Part shown: piece by piece, positions 42,320-52,714 of the stretch
Layout: each line of letters begins with the position of its first letter
Position numbering within the stretch: the stretch's first letter is position 1
Assembly (NCBI GenBank): GCA_922989275.2
Contig: OV277871.1
Coordinates: 30,576,693-30,640,692, forward strand
Length of the DNA stretch: 64,000 nucleotides
Reading direction: 5' to 3'
DNA from: Gari tellinella
Lineage: Eukaryota; Mollusca; Bivalvia; Cardiida; Psammobiidae
Notes under the pieces: generated by a model
Told to the model about the DNA's origin: nothing
Database searches by the model: none
The model's input: only the letters and a program-made list of their open reading frames with translations
Translations under genes and position numbers: made by a program

Positions 42320-42475
42320 TTAATTTATAGAACCATTGTTTCCGTGTTCATATATTGTCTTCTAATGTTAATTGGTATTGTTTCCGATGTTTCTCTATCT
42401 TCCACATCAGCTTATTAACCCTGTCCTGCCGCAATGTTTAAGTGGACTGTTCCTCGTGTGAAAAATGACCACCAT
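42320..42475 (+). repeat. Direct repeat, copy 1
   Basis: GTTAATTGGTATTGTTTCCG then ATGTTTCTCTATCTTCCAC, then TTAACCCTGTC.TGC and a GTGGA.T.TTCC stretch. Matches 42930-43075 with about 90% identity by eye. Confidence 0.85.
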
Positions 42476-42646
42476 AAAGCGCGTTTGGAAACATTTTTAA
42501 TCCTTAACGCGTCTTCTGATCAGGATCAAAACTGTTTGACACTCATTTCGATATTTCTTTAGTCATAATGCCTCTTTGTTTAACTTTGAAACGACATTGC
42601 AAATAACACAGTTGAAGCAGACGACAATGAAACGGTGAAGGGGTAA
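42415..42646 (-). mobile_element. PalD element, core partly lost
   Basis: TTAA 42415; GCGTCTTCTGATCAGGATCA half core; AGCAGACGACAATGAAACGG then TGAAGGGGTAA. Confidence 0.7.
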
Positions 42647-42677
42647 CAAAAAAAAATATTTTGCAGTGAAGGGGTTA

Positions 42678-42923
42678 CAGTGGAGAATCTGTTATTCTTT
42701 CCCGTTTAAACGCAAACGTACGCAAACGCAGAACACTAAAACGTAGAAAATGACAACTTTTTGACAATTCTGATAATTCATGTTTATCTTGGTGGCAAAC
42801 AGTTTAGAGCCTGATCAGACGCCGGGTGACCCGGCGTCTGATCTGGCTCCAAACTGTTTGCCCTGCAAATAATAGTTTTAGCGTAAACGCGTTTATTGGG
42901 AAAGAATAACGTTTTCTCCACTG
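42678..42923 (+). mobile_element. PalC element, complete
   Basis: CAGTGGAGAATCTGTTATTC to AACGTTTTCTCCACTG, TA flanks; inserted at the edge of a PalD end (GCAGTGAAGGGGTTA). Centre GGGTGACCC. Confidence 0.9.
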
Positions 42924-42929
42924 TACAAT

Positions 42930-43075
42930 GTAAATAGAAGTTTTCCGTGTTCTTATAGTGTTTTCCATTGTTAATTGGTATTGTTTCCGATGTTTCTCTA
43001 TCTTCCACTTCAGCTGATTAACCCTGTCATGCTGAATTGTTAAAGTGGAGTATTCCACTTGTAAAAAATAACCAG
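42930..43075 (+). repeat. Direct repeat, copy 2
   Basis: Second copy of 42320-42475, about 600 bp away; a PalD and a PalC element lie between. Confidence 0.85.
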
Positions 43076-43295
43076 TTCATATTGAATTTTAAGGGTGGGT
43101 TTAAACAAAACAGGCGTTCAATTAGCCCATAGATGGCAGAAACGGACGTTAACAAACAAAACAAAAACAAACAAAAAAGAAACCAAAACAGTGCAGACCT
43201 CTGATCAGAATCTATACTGTTTAAGATTTATATGATTTATACTTAAACCGTAAAAACTCTAATAAACGACCACTAACATAATGCTAATCAACTGT

Positions 43296-43680
43296 ATAAA
43301 AGACAGGTGGCATCCACAAGGGGCTTTCTGTTTTACTTTAATCTTGCTTTAACTCTTTGAACCCTAGTCCCGCATATAGGCGTGCTTTTCAAACAGTGAA
43401 CATGTGAATAGTACACTTGCCATGTGCAAACAGTGAAGATCCTGATCAGAGGGCTCCCAAAGGAGCCCTCTGATCAGGGTCTTCACTGTTTGTCACAATG
43501 CCAAACATTGACAAAAACAACCCTTAAAAGTCAGAAATGGACTAGACTAAAATGGAAACTGGAATTGTCCATTTAAAGTTTCAGGGAGGAAAGAGTTAAG
43601 CTGTCATTTGTCTTAAACTCCTTTAACAATTAACACCATTAGTGGTTATTATAGAGAATGTTAAAGTACTGTTTTCCAGT
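43296..43680. mobile_element. PalH element split by PalG
   Basis: ACAGGTGGCATCC, GGGGCTTTCTGTTTTACTTT and CTTGC, then TTAA; resumes after 43599 with GCTGTCATTTGTCTTAAAC and TTAGTGGTTATTATAGAG. Confidence 0.75.
43369..43599 (+). mobile_element. PalG element, complete, TTAA-flanked
   Basis: TTAACTCTTTGAACCCTAGT to GGGAGGAAAGAGTTAA. Core CAAACAGTGAAGATCCTGAT and partner around GGGCTCCCAAAGGAGCCC. This copy defines the family ends and its TTAA target. Confidence 0.9.
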
Positions 43681-43696
43681 ATAGAACTGGTTGTAT

Positions 43697-44040
43697 AGTG
43701 CTCCCTTTCTACAACGACACCCAGTGGGAGACACAGAGTATGTGTTGTTAGGAGGGTGTCGTTATAGAGAGGGAAAATTAAGACTTGGCTTACATTTGCG
43801 AACAGCTTGAATTCAGATCAGACGCCGCGTAACGCTGTTTGCCACTCGTCATTATATTTATTCTTTCAAAATGTCAATTTATATGTAACTTCGAGAAATA
43901 CAGCAGACGACAAATTTAAGCAGACGGTATTTCAGTCATAAAAAGGTTGGACATAAAAGTTTTGTTTGGGGAACAGCGGCAATAGTCGTTGCAAGGAGGG
44001 AGTCCTTGAAGGGAGGGCCTTTGTAGGGAGGGAACGCTGT
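43697..44040. mobile_element. PalE element
   Basis: TAGTGCTCCCTTTCTACAAC to TGTAGGGAGGGAACGCTG; right core arm lost (CGCGTAACGCTGTTTGCC). Confidence 0.8.
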
Positions 44041-44187
44041 TAGAGTTGTTTTGTGATTAATAGTGCGACTCTTCTTCAACCTTTTTCTGCAGCCATCCCT
44101 AACTATTATCAATTATAATCTGCGTATAGCTTATACATGTAGCTTACTGGGTACAGACATTGTTTTCCCCATTAAACGCGACTGTGT

Positions 44188-44425
44188 TTAACACTATCTC
44201 CGATAGAATCGCTTTTGAGCGCATTTAATTTATTCCTCCGCTAAAAAAGTTCTAATTTATATAGTCATTAAATGTACCATAAGAAATATCGCCTATATAA
44301 TACTAGCAGATGGCAGCTTAAAACAGGTTGAAAGTCAGTCAGAATGCGCATTCGGTTTTACTTTCAATCTGTTTTAAGTGATAACCTGTCTTAAAATCTA
44401 GAAACATGCTATTGGCTAAAGTGTG
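44188..44425 (-). mobile_element. PalA element, diverged
   Basis: TTAA 44188; AGAATCGCTTTTGAGCGCA and TTATTCCTCCGCT; core shortened; right end ATGCTATTGGCTAAAG. Confidence 0.75.
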
Positions 44426-44810
44426 CACATATATTTCTTTCGTTACAACCATTTTGTGGAACCAGATAAGACGCTATATAGCCATGCGTCTGATTAGGTT
44501 GCAAGCTGTGTGCCACTCAGACTTAAAAAAATCGTAAGTTCTGTCTAGAACCATAAGTTTTCGTAATTTTATTGCTTTGTACTTACATGTAATTATATAA
44601 TAACGTTTTCTTCTACTTATGTTATTGTAAATAAGTAATTTTATAGTAGATGCCCTAATTGCACAGACTCGGAATAGAATGGAGCTATAGTTTTTGGAAG
44701 AGATGTTAGTATTTCCCGTTTTATAGGAACCTACGAGACAAGCGGCAACCATAACGCAAGAACACCTAGGAAGTGACATTATTTTGAGAATTATGTAGAT
44801 AGATTTCTAT

Positions 44811-44949
44811 GTGAGTGGCAAACAGTTTGGAGCAAGATAAGACGCCGGGTAACCCGGCGTCTGATCTGGCTCCAAGTTGTTTGCACAGGAAATTATAGTT
44901 TAGCAAACACGTTTATTGGGGAGGGAAAATAACGTTATCTAAACTGTAA
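44811..44949 (+). mobile_element. PalC element, left end missing
   Basis: GTGAGTGGCAAACAGTTTGG, centre GACGCCGGGTAACCCGGCGTC, AACACGTTTATTGGGG, end AACGTTATCTAAACTG. Confidence 0.75.
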
Positions 44950-45380
44950 TACACATTATTATATGCCTTCGAGTGATATCGAGCGTTTCCGCGTGTATTT
45001 GCAGAGTAAAATACAAGAGTCTGTATCAGCCACCTTGTATCAGCCACTTTGTATTTTACTCTGACCTCGCTTTCGATTTGACATGACGTCATTTACGTTC
45101 ATGTACGAGTGCCGCGTTATTCTTTGTGACATACAAAAAATCTTGTTATGCTTCAAATAACTAATAAATTTTGGATATAAAATGATTTAAACAACTATTT
45201 AGTTGTTTCTGGTTTGTATTCAATGCATATAATAAACACATCACCAGTTGGCAGTGCGCAACAGAGTGTTGCATTTAGCCAAGGCGCTCGTCAGATCGGC
45301 TTTTTCCGCCAAAAACGTCTCGAGCTAAATACATCACTCTGTATCGCACTGTCAACTGGTACATGTAATGTGTATTTACT
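44946..45380. mobile_element. Nested inverted-repeat element, unclassified
   Basis: Outer pair GTAATACACATTA / TAATGTGTATTTAC; hairpin AGAGTAAAATACAA / TTGTATTTTACTCT (45004-45062); pair CCAGTTGGCAGTGCGCAACA / TATCGCACTGTCAACTGG with GAGTGTTGCATTTAGC / GCTAAATACATCACTC (45243-45362). No ORF of note. Confidence 0.6.
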
Positions 45381-45393
45381 ATACGATCTATTA

Positions 45394-45639
45394 CAGTGGA
45401 GAATCTGTTATTCTTTCCCGTTTAAACGCAAACGTACGCAAACGCAAAACACTAAAACATAGAAAAGAACAACTTTTGGACAATTCTGATAATTCTTGTT
45501 TATCTTGGTGGCAAACAGTTTGGAGCCTGATCAGACGCCGGGTTACCCGGCGTCTGATCTGGCTCCAAACTGTTTGCACTGCAAATAATAGTTTTAGCGT
45601 AAACGCGTTTATTGGGAAAGAATAACAGATTCTCCACTG
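45394..45639 (+). mobile_element. PalC element, complete
   Basis: CAGTGGAGAATCTGTTATTC and its exact complement at the right, TA flanks. Core 45511-45577 has one mismatch between arms (CCTG/CCAG). Confidence 0.93.
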
Positions 45640-45918
45640 TACCATCTGTTTTACTAACACGTTTTTACTTCTAGAACTATATTGTTCTATTCTAACAGTT
45701 TGAAACCAGATAAGACGCCGAATGATAAGACTCGAAACTGTTTGACACTCCGATAAATTGATTTTACAGTTTTCAGCTCAACTAAAGATGACTATATTTT
45801 TTCTTTTTATCTTAGAAGTATTCCACAATGGAACGTTTTACCAGTCACAGCCCAATTGGCATCAACTGTTAGTGACTTCAAGACAAGTGTCACCATACTC
45901 GTTATAGTAGACCTCATC

Positions 45919-46078
45919 TAGACCATAGGTGGTTCTCTCGAAAAAAAAAATTTCTCAAAAAAAAAAAAATTGAAAAAAAATTGTGCCCTTACTCTTTTTA
46001 TATAGATCTACTTGTTCTATAAATAGATCGACTCTAGTATGTATATTACCAACTCGAGAGAACCACCTATGATCTAGA
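45919..46078. mobile_element. ATAGGTGGTTCTCTCGA inverted-repeat element
   Basis: Left TCTAGACCATAGGTGGTTCT then CTCGA; right TCGAGAGAACCACCTATGAT then CTAGA. About 160 bp, interior has three A-runs. Single copy in the window. Confidence 0.78.
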
Positions 46079-46479
46079 CTACTATATTGCCTTTATTTGA
46101 TATCAGTATATTTAACACTTTCACCTTTATTTTGTAACTAATAGTTTATGGTACAGTGCTTTCTCATAATCATCATTCTTGATAGAGAGAAGAAATAACA
46201 ATAATATGAAAGAAACTGCCATTCTCTACACGTTGATGTCATAGATTGTGAACATAATAAAAAAGTCAATCAAACATTGATTATCACAAAATGAAAGAAA
46301 ATGCATTAAAAAGGAATAGGATAGACACTACTCTGTTGAGAAGTTTAAGAAAGGCAGGTGGTTCCTTTATGTAGAATAAAATAATGCAGAAAGCTACCTT
46401 ACTCATCTTTTTCAATTCTCCTTTCATCGCTAAACTTTCTGATTGCACCCTTTCATTGTCCAAGTAGTGTCAGTGATGA
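46079..46479. other. No recognised feature
   Basis: AT-rich; no element or ORF recognised. Confidence 0.45.
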
Positions 46480-46691
46480 GTTCAGTAAAGAAATCGATGG
46501 CAAACGCATTGCTATAAAATGACAAATTTTTGACAATTCTGACTACCAGTTTTAATCTGCGTGGCGAACAGTTTGGAACCAGATCAAACGCCGGGTAACC
46601 CGGCGTCTGATCTGGCTCCAAACTGTTTGCAATGAAAATAATAGTTTAAGCGTAACCGGGGTTATATCGAAAGAAAATGTTTTCTCTACTG
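46480..46691 (+). mobile_element. PalC element, left end eroded
   Basis: GGCAAACGCATTGCTATAAA; perfect core CAGTTTGGAACCAGATCAAA / GATCTGGCTCCAAACTGTTT with GGGTAACCC; end ATGTTTTCTCTACTG. Confidence 0.8.
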
Positions 46692-47109
46692 TACTCTGCA
46701 CGCTACACACGGGGCGCAAACTGCTAACCTAAACAGCAGACAATGGTAATTGAATACGCTACTGGTTTAATACTGCTGTCTGTAATGTAACTATTGTTTT
46801 AAAACCAAATTTAAGACAACGGGACTGAATACATATCTAAAGGTATTGTATGGTCAAACCTTAAATCTAACTTTGAAACGATCTTGCAGACAACTATTTT
46901 GAAGCAGACCATATTACGGCGATAAAATGGGTAAAACGCTCACGATTTATGAGTCACTGATGAATATTGACTTATTATCCATAAGGTTTGACTTGTCGGT
47001 CATCACTTTCCGTCAACTTTCGTTGGCACCATCGGAAGTTTCCGTATACTTTATTTATAGATCAATGAAAACTTCAGGTAGTATACTTCAGTCGATGATC
47101 TAACGCCAC
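46692..47109. other. PalD-like debris, no gene
   Basis: AACTTTGAAACGATCTTGCA and GAAGCAGACCATATTACGGC (46865-46920) are PalD outer-arm remnants. Confidence 0.45.
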
Positions 47110-47183
47110 TGTCGCAATAGCTTAGTGGATAGTGTCATTGACTCGTAGTGCTAGAGTCGTTGGTTCGATTCAAGGCACTGTTT
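47110..47183 (+). ncRNA. tRNA-like sequence, possible SINE head
   Basis: Box-A-like TAGCTTAGTGGATAG and box-B-like GGTTCGATTCAA at tRNA spacing (about 50 nt apart). The stems do not pair well enough for a working tRNA (GTTGG versus CAAGG around the T loop), so a tRNA-derived retroelement remnant is more likely. A shorter TAGCTCAGTGGTTG piece is at 29255. Confidence 0.4.
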
Positions 47184-47344
47184 TGTAAACGTCAGCTTCA
47201 GGTTTTTTTTCTCGATAATTATATATTTTACTTAAACTAAAACAGTTAACGTTTGGGTGAAGAAAAACTTGCTGCTTAACGAAATACAGAAGTAACAAAG
47301 AGTGCTTTTTGCCAGAGAGAGCTTTGCATGACGTAATGTTGCTA

Positions 47345-47410
47345 CAGTGGAAAAAAACGTTTTTCTTTTCCAATAAACGCGTTTACGCTAAACTATTATT
47401 TCCATAGCAT
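47345..47410 (-). mobile_element. PalC end fragment
   Basis: CAGTGGAAAAAAACGTTTTT, CCAATAAACGCGTTTACGCT; no core. Confidence 0.65.
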
Positions 47411-47679
47411 ACTTGCATTACATTTTCGATTTGTTTTGTTTGAAAGAAAACCAAATACCGGTAACATTAATCCCGAAGATAATGGTACAAGATCTTGATA
47501 AGGATGTCTATTCAGCTACAACTAATTGTAGTTTCTAGGCTGTTGAAGACGGTATTCAAACTTTAATGCACCAAGTCCCACTGGATCAGTCATTTCTGTA
47601 GAGGATTATCATTACCGCTTTGAAGTGCGCGCGTTTTACATTAGTATCAGTTTTAATGAAATGGTATTTTTACACTTTC

Positions 47680-47881
47680 AGCCCTAGCAATGAGTTCTCT
47701 TGTCCTATGCAAACAGTGTACACCCTGATCAGAGGGCTCCTGTAGGAGCCCTCTGATCAGGGTATACACTATTTGTAAATATGCAATCTATTGTAAAAAA
47801 CAAACCTAATTAGTCAAAATGGACTAGACTTAATTCGAAACTGGAATTGTCCATAAAAAGTTTCAGGGGGGAATGATTTAA
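47680..47881 (+). mobile_element. PalG element
   Basis: Core CAAACAGTGTACACCCTGAT / GATCAGGGTATACACTATTT around GGGCTCCTGTAGGAGCCC; right end CAGGGGGGAATGATTTAA. Confidence 0.82.
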
Positions 47882-47889
47882 CAAAGTCA

Positions 47890-48135
47890 GCCCTAAATAC
47901 GAGTTTACTCGCATTTGACAAACAGTGTACCTGAGAATAATACACTTGTCTTATGTATAATAGTGAAGACCCAGATCAGACGGTTTGTCCTGGAGCCCTA
48001 TGATTAGGGTATGCACTGTGTCATTTTGCAATGATTTGTATTGCAACCCCCAAAACAACCATAAATAGTCCAAGATAGACAAGAATTAAATTAATACTTG
48101 ACTTGTTCATTTGAAGCTTCAGGGCTAAATAGTCA
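47890..48135 (+). mobile_element. PalG element, decayed
   Basis: GCCCTAAATACGAGTTTACTC start, AGTGAAGACCCAGATCAGAC / ATGATTAGGGTATGCACTGT core. Confidence 0.7.
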
Positions 48136-48303
48136 GGGTCCGAACTATTTGCCTCTCAGAATAAAACAAATCGGTATAATTTTCAAAACGTTATTATTTT
48201 TCCGTATTTGCGTTTTGTGAAGGAACGTTCAAATGGGAAAGAATTATGAATTCTTCACAACGTGACGGTTTGCAAATTGTCGGCAACATAGCCTATTAAC
48301 CAA

Positions 48304-48453
48304 TTAACAACGTCACTGTAATGCACCGAGTACAATAGTTATTTGCAAAAATGATAAGCACACATTTCGTTAGTTTTTCAGTCAGGAATACCTAAAATTA
48401 AAGCAGACCATAATTGTTTAAAATTGATGACGTCATTGCTGTAAAGGGGTTAT
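48304..48453 (+). mobile_element. PalD element without its palindrome
   Basis: TTAACAACGTCACTGTAATG start, TTAAAATTGATGACGTCATT end, AAAGGGGTTA. Between TTTGCAAA and TGATAAGCACAC the whole core is missing. Confidence 0.72.
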
Positions 48454-48466
48454 AGGGTATAGAGTA

Positions 48467-48705
48467 CAGTGGAGAATTCTTTCCCGTTTAAACGCAAACG
48501 TACGCAAACGCAAAGCGCTAAAACGTAGAAAAGATCAACTTTTGGTCAATTATGATATTTCATGTTTATCTTGGTGGCAAACAGTTTGGAGCCTGATCAG
48601 ACGCCGGGTTACCCGGCGTCTGATCTGGCTCCAAACTGTTTGCACTGGAAATAATAGTTTTAGCGTAAACGCGTTTATTGGGAAAGAATAACACATTCTC
48701 CACTG
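48467..48705 (+). mobile_element. PalC element, complete
   Basis: CAGTGGAGAATTCTTTCCCG to AACACATTCTCCACTG, TA flanks; left end lacks 7 bp of the inverted repeat. Core centre GGGTTACCC. Confidence 0.9.
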
Positions 48706-48873
48706 TATCCACTCAATAAATCGAACTCTCGTTAGTTCGAACATAAGCCACGTTTGAACTTTGAAAAACGAGTATGTTTGACTTGAGCGAGATCGACTTT
48801 ATTTAAATTCAACTCATTTAATACTGGTACGATCGATGTAAGCGAATTCGAAGTATCGAGTTTCGACTGTTGT
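48706..48873. mobile_element. PalI element, adjacent to PalC
   Basis: AATCGAACTCTCGTTAGTTC, GAGTATGTTTGACTTGAGCG and the end GAAGTATCGAGTTTCGACTG. Confidence 0.65.
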
Positions 48874-49169
48874 TCACACTGGAACACTGTTCGCGATGGA
48901 GCCTACGGAAACTAAGTTTCTCTATTGCTTTGAAGTTGCAAATTTAGCCTTAGAGTATAGACATATATATTGAGATATATGAATAGAAAGCAATTTAATA
49001 CATTAAAGAGATAAAGGATCAAAGTCAATGCTGGTAGAACTATTGATTGATCTTTGAAATGACTGGAAAAAACTTGAATAAAGATTGTTTATGTTTAATT
49101 CTGTCAAACCTGTGCTAAATGATCATTGAATGAAGACAAATGGTGTTCTTTTAAGACAGCTAACCCCCT
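48874..49169. other. No recognised feature
   Basis: AT-rich, no element or gene seen. Confidence 0.45.
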
Positions 49170-49395
49170 AATAGATACTGAATAAGCCGTGCCATGATAA
49201 AACCTGCGGCTGGTCTTGGTATACACTGTTTGACACCCACAAGCATCTAAAGCATTTAATATAGCTGTACTTTGTACGGTAGTTGGCAATATAGACCAAA
49301 TTCAGATGCAGAACATGGGATGACAACAGTGCTTGGTCTGTACAATGTTGCAATGTAATGAGGAAGGTTTTGTCATGACACCACTCACATAGTAT
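49170..49395 (-). mobile_element. PalR element
   Basis: AAGCCGTGCCATGATAAAAC at one end and TTTGTCATGACACCACTCAC at the other; inner TGCTTGGTCTGTACAATGTT pairs with the 40230 copy in reverse. Confidence 0.6.
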
Positions 49396-49501
49396 TACCT
49401 TTTCTCTGCATTAAGTTACTACCTGTAACGAATTCAATAAATGTATCATCTCCTTAGCGGTGGCTTATCATATGTTTGGCTGTTGTTTATAACACAAACA
49501 A

Positions 49502-49863
49502 CAGTGCTTCCTCTTAACAACAACAACACCAATGAAAAACAAAGATTGTGTGTGTTGTTCGGAGGTTGTCGTTATAGGGACAGGAAATCAAGACCCTTAG
49601 AGTACATTTACAAACAGTGTGAATCCAGAACAGACGCCGCGTAGCGCGGCATCTGATCGGGGTTCAAACTGTTTTCCACACGGTTTTATGTGGCTTCTGT
49701 CAAAATATACATTACGAAACAACAGCAGACGACAGTTTAAAACAGATGATATTGTAGCAGAGAATAGGGAAAGACATATATTGTATTGCTTGGGGAACAG
49801 TGACATGCGTTGTTTTAAGGAGGGAATCGGTCATTGGATAGCCGATGTAGGGAAAGAGCACTG
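49502..49863. mobile_element. PalE element
   Basis: CAGTGCTTCCTCTTAACAAC to GTAGGGAAAGAGCACTG, TA at the right; core centre GACGCCGCGTAGCGCGGC. Confidence 0.82.
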
Positions 49864-49957
49864 TATTTCATTTTGATTTATTTTGGTAACAACAGTAATA
49901 ATATTGAATGACTAAACCGTTGTAACTACAAAGACTAAGCTAGTACAGTGGAAAATA

Positions 49958-50130
49958 CAGTGTCCCTCTCTACAACAACATCCTTTGGGAGACAAATGGT
50001 GTGTGTGTTATTCGGAGTGAGCTGTCATAGGGAGGAACATTGGCTTACCTTTGCAATACTATTGAATCCAGAAAAGACGCCGCGTAACGTGGCGTCTGAT
50101 CTGGATTCAAGTTGTTTATCACTCAGAATT
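49958..50130. mobile_element. PalE element, right part missing
   Basis: CAGTGTCCCTCTCTACAACA, TTGAATCCAGAAAAGACGCC / GTCTGATCTGGATTCAAGTT; stops after the core. Preceded by CAGTGGAAAATA, a PalC tip. Confidence 0.7.
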
Positions 50131-50160
50131 TGTTTCTTTTTGTAAAATACTTTTTTTTTA

Positions 50161-51129
50161 TAATGAACGCATACATGTAGTGAAGAAAATGCTATAAACT
50201 GTAGAAATAAATAAATCATTTGAACATTTTCTTAATCTGAGTCTAAAAAAATGTTTAAAAACGTACCGGTTGGTTTTGTGACAGAATACGTTCTAAAAAT
50301 TCCATTTTATCAAAACTTGGTGAGAGGGGATGGACATTACGGGGACGGACATTACAGATAACTTTTACTTCAACCACTTTTTCAAAATCTGTTTTACAGA
50401 ATATTTAGAATTTTTTATTACCTTAATCTATGCTGTAAAAGGAACAAACTAGGGTAATACTATATTATTCTCTCCATTTTGTTTTTTCAAAATATTTGTA
50501 GTTGCGTACATTACAGGTTTTTCATCACAAACACATTTTAGTCGATTTGTGTCTTATAATTAACTTTCCAGTGATACTGTTGGTAACAACTTGTGTTTTG
50601 TGTTAAAAAGGGAATTATTGTGATCAGAAAGCCTATTTGTAGAATTTCTCGTGGTCAATCTACTTGAATTTGGCATTTGTTGTAATGATGGTTTTCAAAA
50701 TTTGGAGTGTTACGTAGGCAGTACATTCACAAATATTTCGGACAAAAATAACTATTTGAATGTATAAAAATTATGCAACATGCATGAAATTAAGGCATTG
50801 CAATTCTGCAATGCGTTGCATCTATTTCATTTACTTATGTCAATTTATATGTGTATTTAGATTGTTTAAAAAACAATGACATTTCTCATGCTCACGTGTT
50901 ACACCTACATTAGGTAATTTTCAATCATATATGATAAAATGAAGGCTTTCTGAACCATGTTTACATTAAATATAGCAAATAAGATTCTGAAAAATATATT
51001 TGCCTTGTCTCTTTGATGATATTTGCTTAAAAATATGGCCTCTTATAGGTTAAAATATTGAAGTTGTCATTTTGCTGTAAGACGGGTCCAAGACCTCTAG
51101 AAATATGGCAGTTATAAAATGCTCTTTAT
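50161..51129. other. About 970 bp, unclassified
   Basis: A GGACATTACGGGGACGGACA phrase at 50332-50352 and later GTTACGTAGGCAGTACATTC look like parts of an unclassified repeat. No ORF above 60 codons, no Pal element. Confidence 0.45.
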
Positions 51130-51210
51130 TATTTACAGCCTGTTTCTAGTTTTGAAGGCAGGTGACCTCTAAACAGGTTGAAAGTAATGCAAAGTGCGCA
51201 TTCAGGAGCG
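51130..51210 (+). mobile_element. PalA left half
   Basis: AGCCTGTTTCTAGTTTTGAA, GGTTGAAAGTAATGCA; cut by the next element. Confidence 0.65.
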
Positions 51211-51455
51211 TTAACCCATTTCTCTCTATATAGGACTTTTCACAACTTTAATATATTTAGCCACTCAAGGTAATAGTTCCATTTCAGACTGTCATTTATA
51301 CACGTATGCTTCATACGACGATTATTTTATATCCAGCAGATTGTAGCATGCGCCATGCTGAAAGTAAAGCAGAATGCGCCTTAATATTCTACTTCACTTT
51401 CAACCAGTTTTAAGTGGTCATTAGTCGTTACAAAAAAGTTAAGGGAACCATTTCA
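51211..51455 (-). mobile_element. PalA element, nested and diverged
   Basis: TTAACCCATTTCTCTCTATA; ATGCTGAAAGTAAAGCAGAA core; right end GTTAAGGGAACCATTTC. Confidence 0.7.
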
Positions 51456-51719
51456 AAAGGAGCAATGCAGAATACTGGCACTTAGATAGTTTCTTTATTT
51501 CTTCCAAAACCGAAGAGTGCAAGAATTACCAAAATTCAACACCTATACATAGCAATTAGAAGTTAATATATATCTGCAAAATGATAACGATGATAAATAT
51601 TGTAATGAAATAACGAACATATTTTAACTTGTCATTGACCACATGAACTATCAATTAAATTCAGAAATCAGTTTCATATATACACATGTACTTTCGATTT
51701 ATGAAACTTTAAAAAGGAG

Positions 51720-51830
51720 TTACAAACAGTTTGGAGCAAGATCAGACGCCGTAGTTTGCGATGTCTGACCTGGATCCAAACTGTCTTTAAATTCAAGTGA
51801 AATCACTATTGGCAGGTAAAAGATTAATGA
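51720..51830. mobile_element. PalC/PalD-type core upstream of a coding exon
   Basis: CAAACAGTTTGGAGCAAGAT and TGACCTGGATCCAAACTGTC around GACGCCGTAGTTTGCGATGTC. It ends about 170 bp before the ATG at 51997. Confidence 0.65.
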
Positions 51831-51996
51831 TGTCACACCTTTGCGTTGGTTTATCAAGAATGGTTTCAAATAAAAGCCGATATACCACCGTATTAAGCTC
51901 TTTAGTGGTTAACAGCCGTGCTTTGTTGAAACACAAACGACTGGTACGCTTGTCGCAGTCAATGAAACTGTTGTGCACGGCGGGTTCACAGCAAAA

Positions 51997-52084
51997 ATGG
52001 AACTCGTAGGATTGATTCTTTCCAGTGTATTAGTTTCAGTGTTTGGATTTGAAGACGATGAAATGCCAACTAAACTCAAAATAG
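51997..52084 (+). CDS. FKBP2: Candidate first coding exon of an FKBP2-like ER peptidyl-prolyl isomerase
   Basis: ATG (context CAAAAATGG) opens MELVGLILSSVLVSVFGFED, then DEMPTKLKI and a split Gly codon, ending in phase 1 at donor GTTAGTG (GT at 52085). Residues 1-17 form a signal peptide. The KLKIG end matches the start of mature FKBP2/FKBP13 (KLQIGVKKR in vertebrates), where the FK506-binding fold begins; the next exon would be expected to start VKKR. FKBP2 catalyses cis/trans prolyl isomerisation in the ER lumen. The FKBP domain exons were not recognised in the remaining 12 kb, so either the intron is long and repeat-filled, or the call is wrong. The sequence before the ATG (about 51840-51996) is less AT-rich and is probably promoter/5' UTR. 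Confidence 0.58.
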
Positions 52085-52469
52085 GTTAGTGAAGTTAGGT
52101 TTATTATTGTATTCCCCGCGACTATTTGTTGGGAATACAATGTTATATCCATTTACGTCCGCTTGTTCGTCAATCATAGTTATATTATATAATACACTTT
52201 GTCCGTCTTACTCCTCCTAAAGTTTGCAAGATATAACATTATTATTTACAAGATTTGTTTTCAAAACAAGAATATACCATAAATGTGCATGTTGGCAGTA
52301 CTTTGAGTGACTTCGTTTTTTTCTAAGAATAACGCTCTTGTTGAATTTGATTTGGCATATACGGTAAATGCAATGACTGGTTATCATACGTGCCTGACAA
52401 CGACAGACATATCTCTAGTACTTTGACTTTGGAGAAGATGTTATTGTAAACGTCACTTTATTTAAGTAA
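52085..52469 (+). other. Putative intron start, no element recognised
   Basis: Begins GTTAGTG; unique-looking AT-rich sequence. Confidence 0.4.
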
Positions 52470-52693
52470 AGCTCGTTGACCATTTCACTCTCAATGACGT
52501 CATAAAGCGCATTGTCAAACAGTTTTGATCCTGATCAGACGCCGCGTAACGCCGCGTCTGTTCAGGACCAAAACTGTTTGCCAACTGTTTTGAAATTATG
52601 TCAGTTATACTACCTTACGTATATCTAACTTTGAAACGATATTGCGAACAACAATTTTGAAGCAGACGACAAATTGGCGATGAAGGGGGTAAA
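52470..52693 (-). mobile_element. PalD element
   Basis: ACCATTTCACTCTCAATGAC start; core CAAACAGTTTTGATCCTGAT / GACCAAAACTGTTTGCCAAC; AGCAGACGACAAATTGGCGA then TGAAGGGGGTAA. Confidence 0.78.
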
Positions 52694-52714
52694 AACCTCT
52701 CGATAAATTTGATC

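Noticed and set aside
45391..45660. Recurring small ORFs containing WSQIRRRVTRRLIRLQTVC (also at 48550, 59952, 60197, 42804, 29326)
   Set aside because: This is the PalC core palindrome translated. The same peptide appears in both directions because the DNA is palindromic; not a conserved protein.
47110..47183. Functional tRNA gene
   Set aside because: Box A and B are present, but the T-stem and acceptor do not pair; treated as a tRNA-like or SINE relic.
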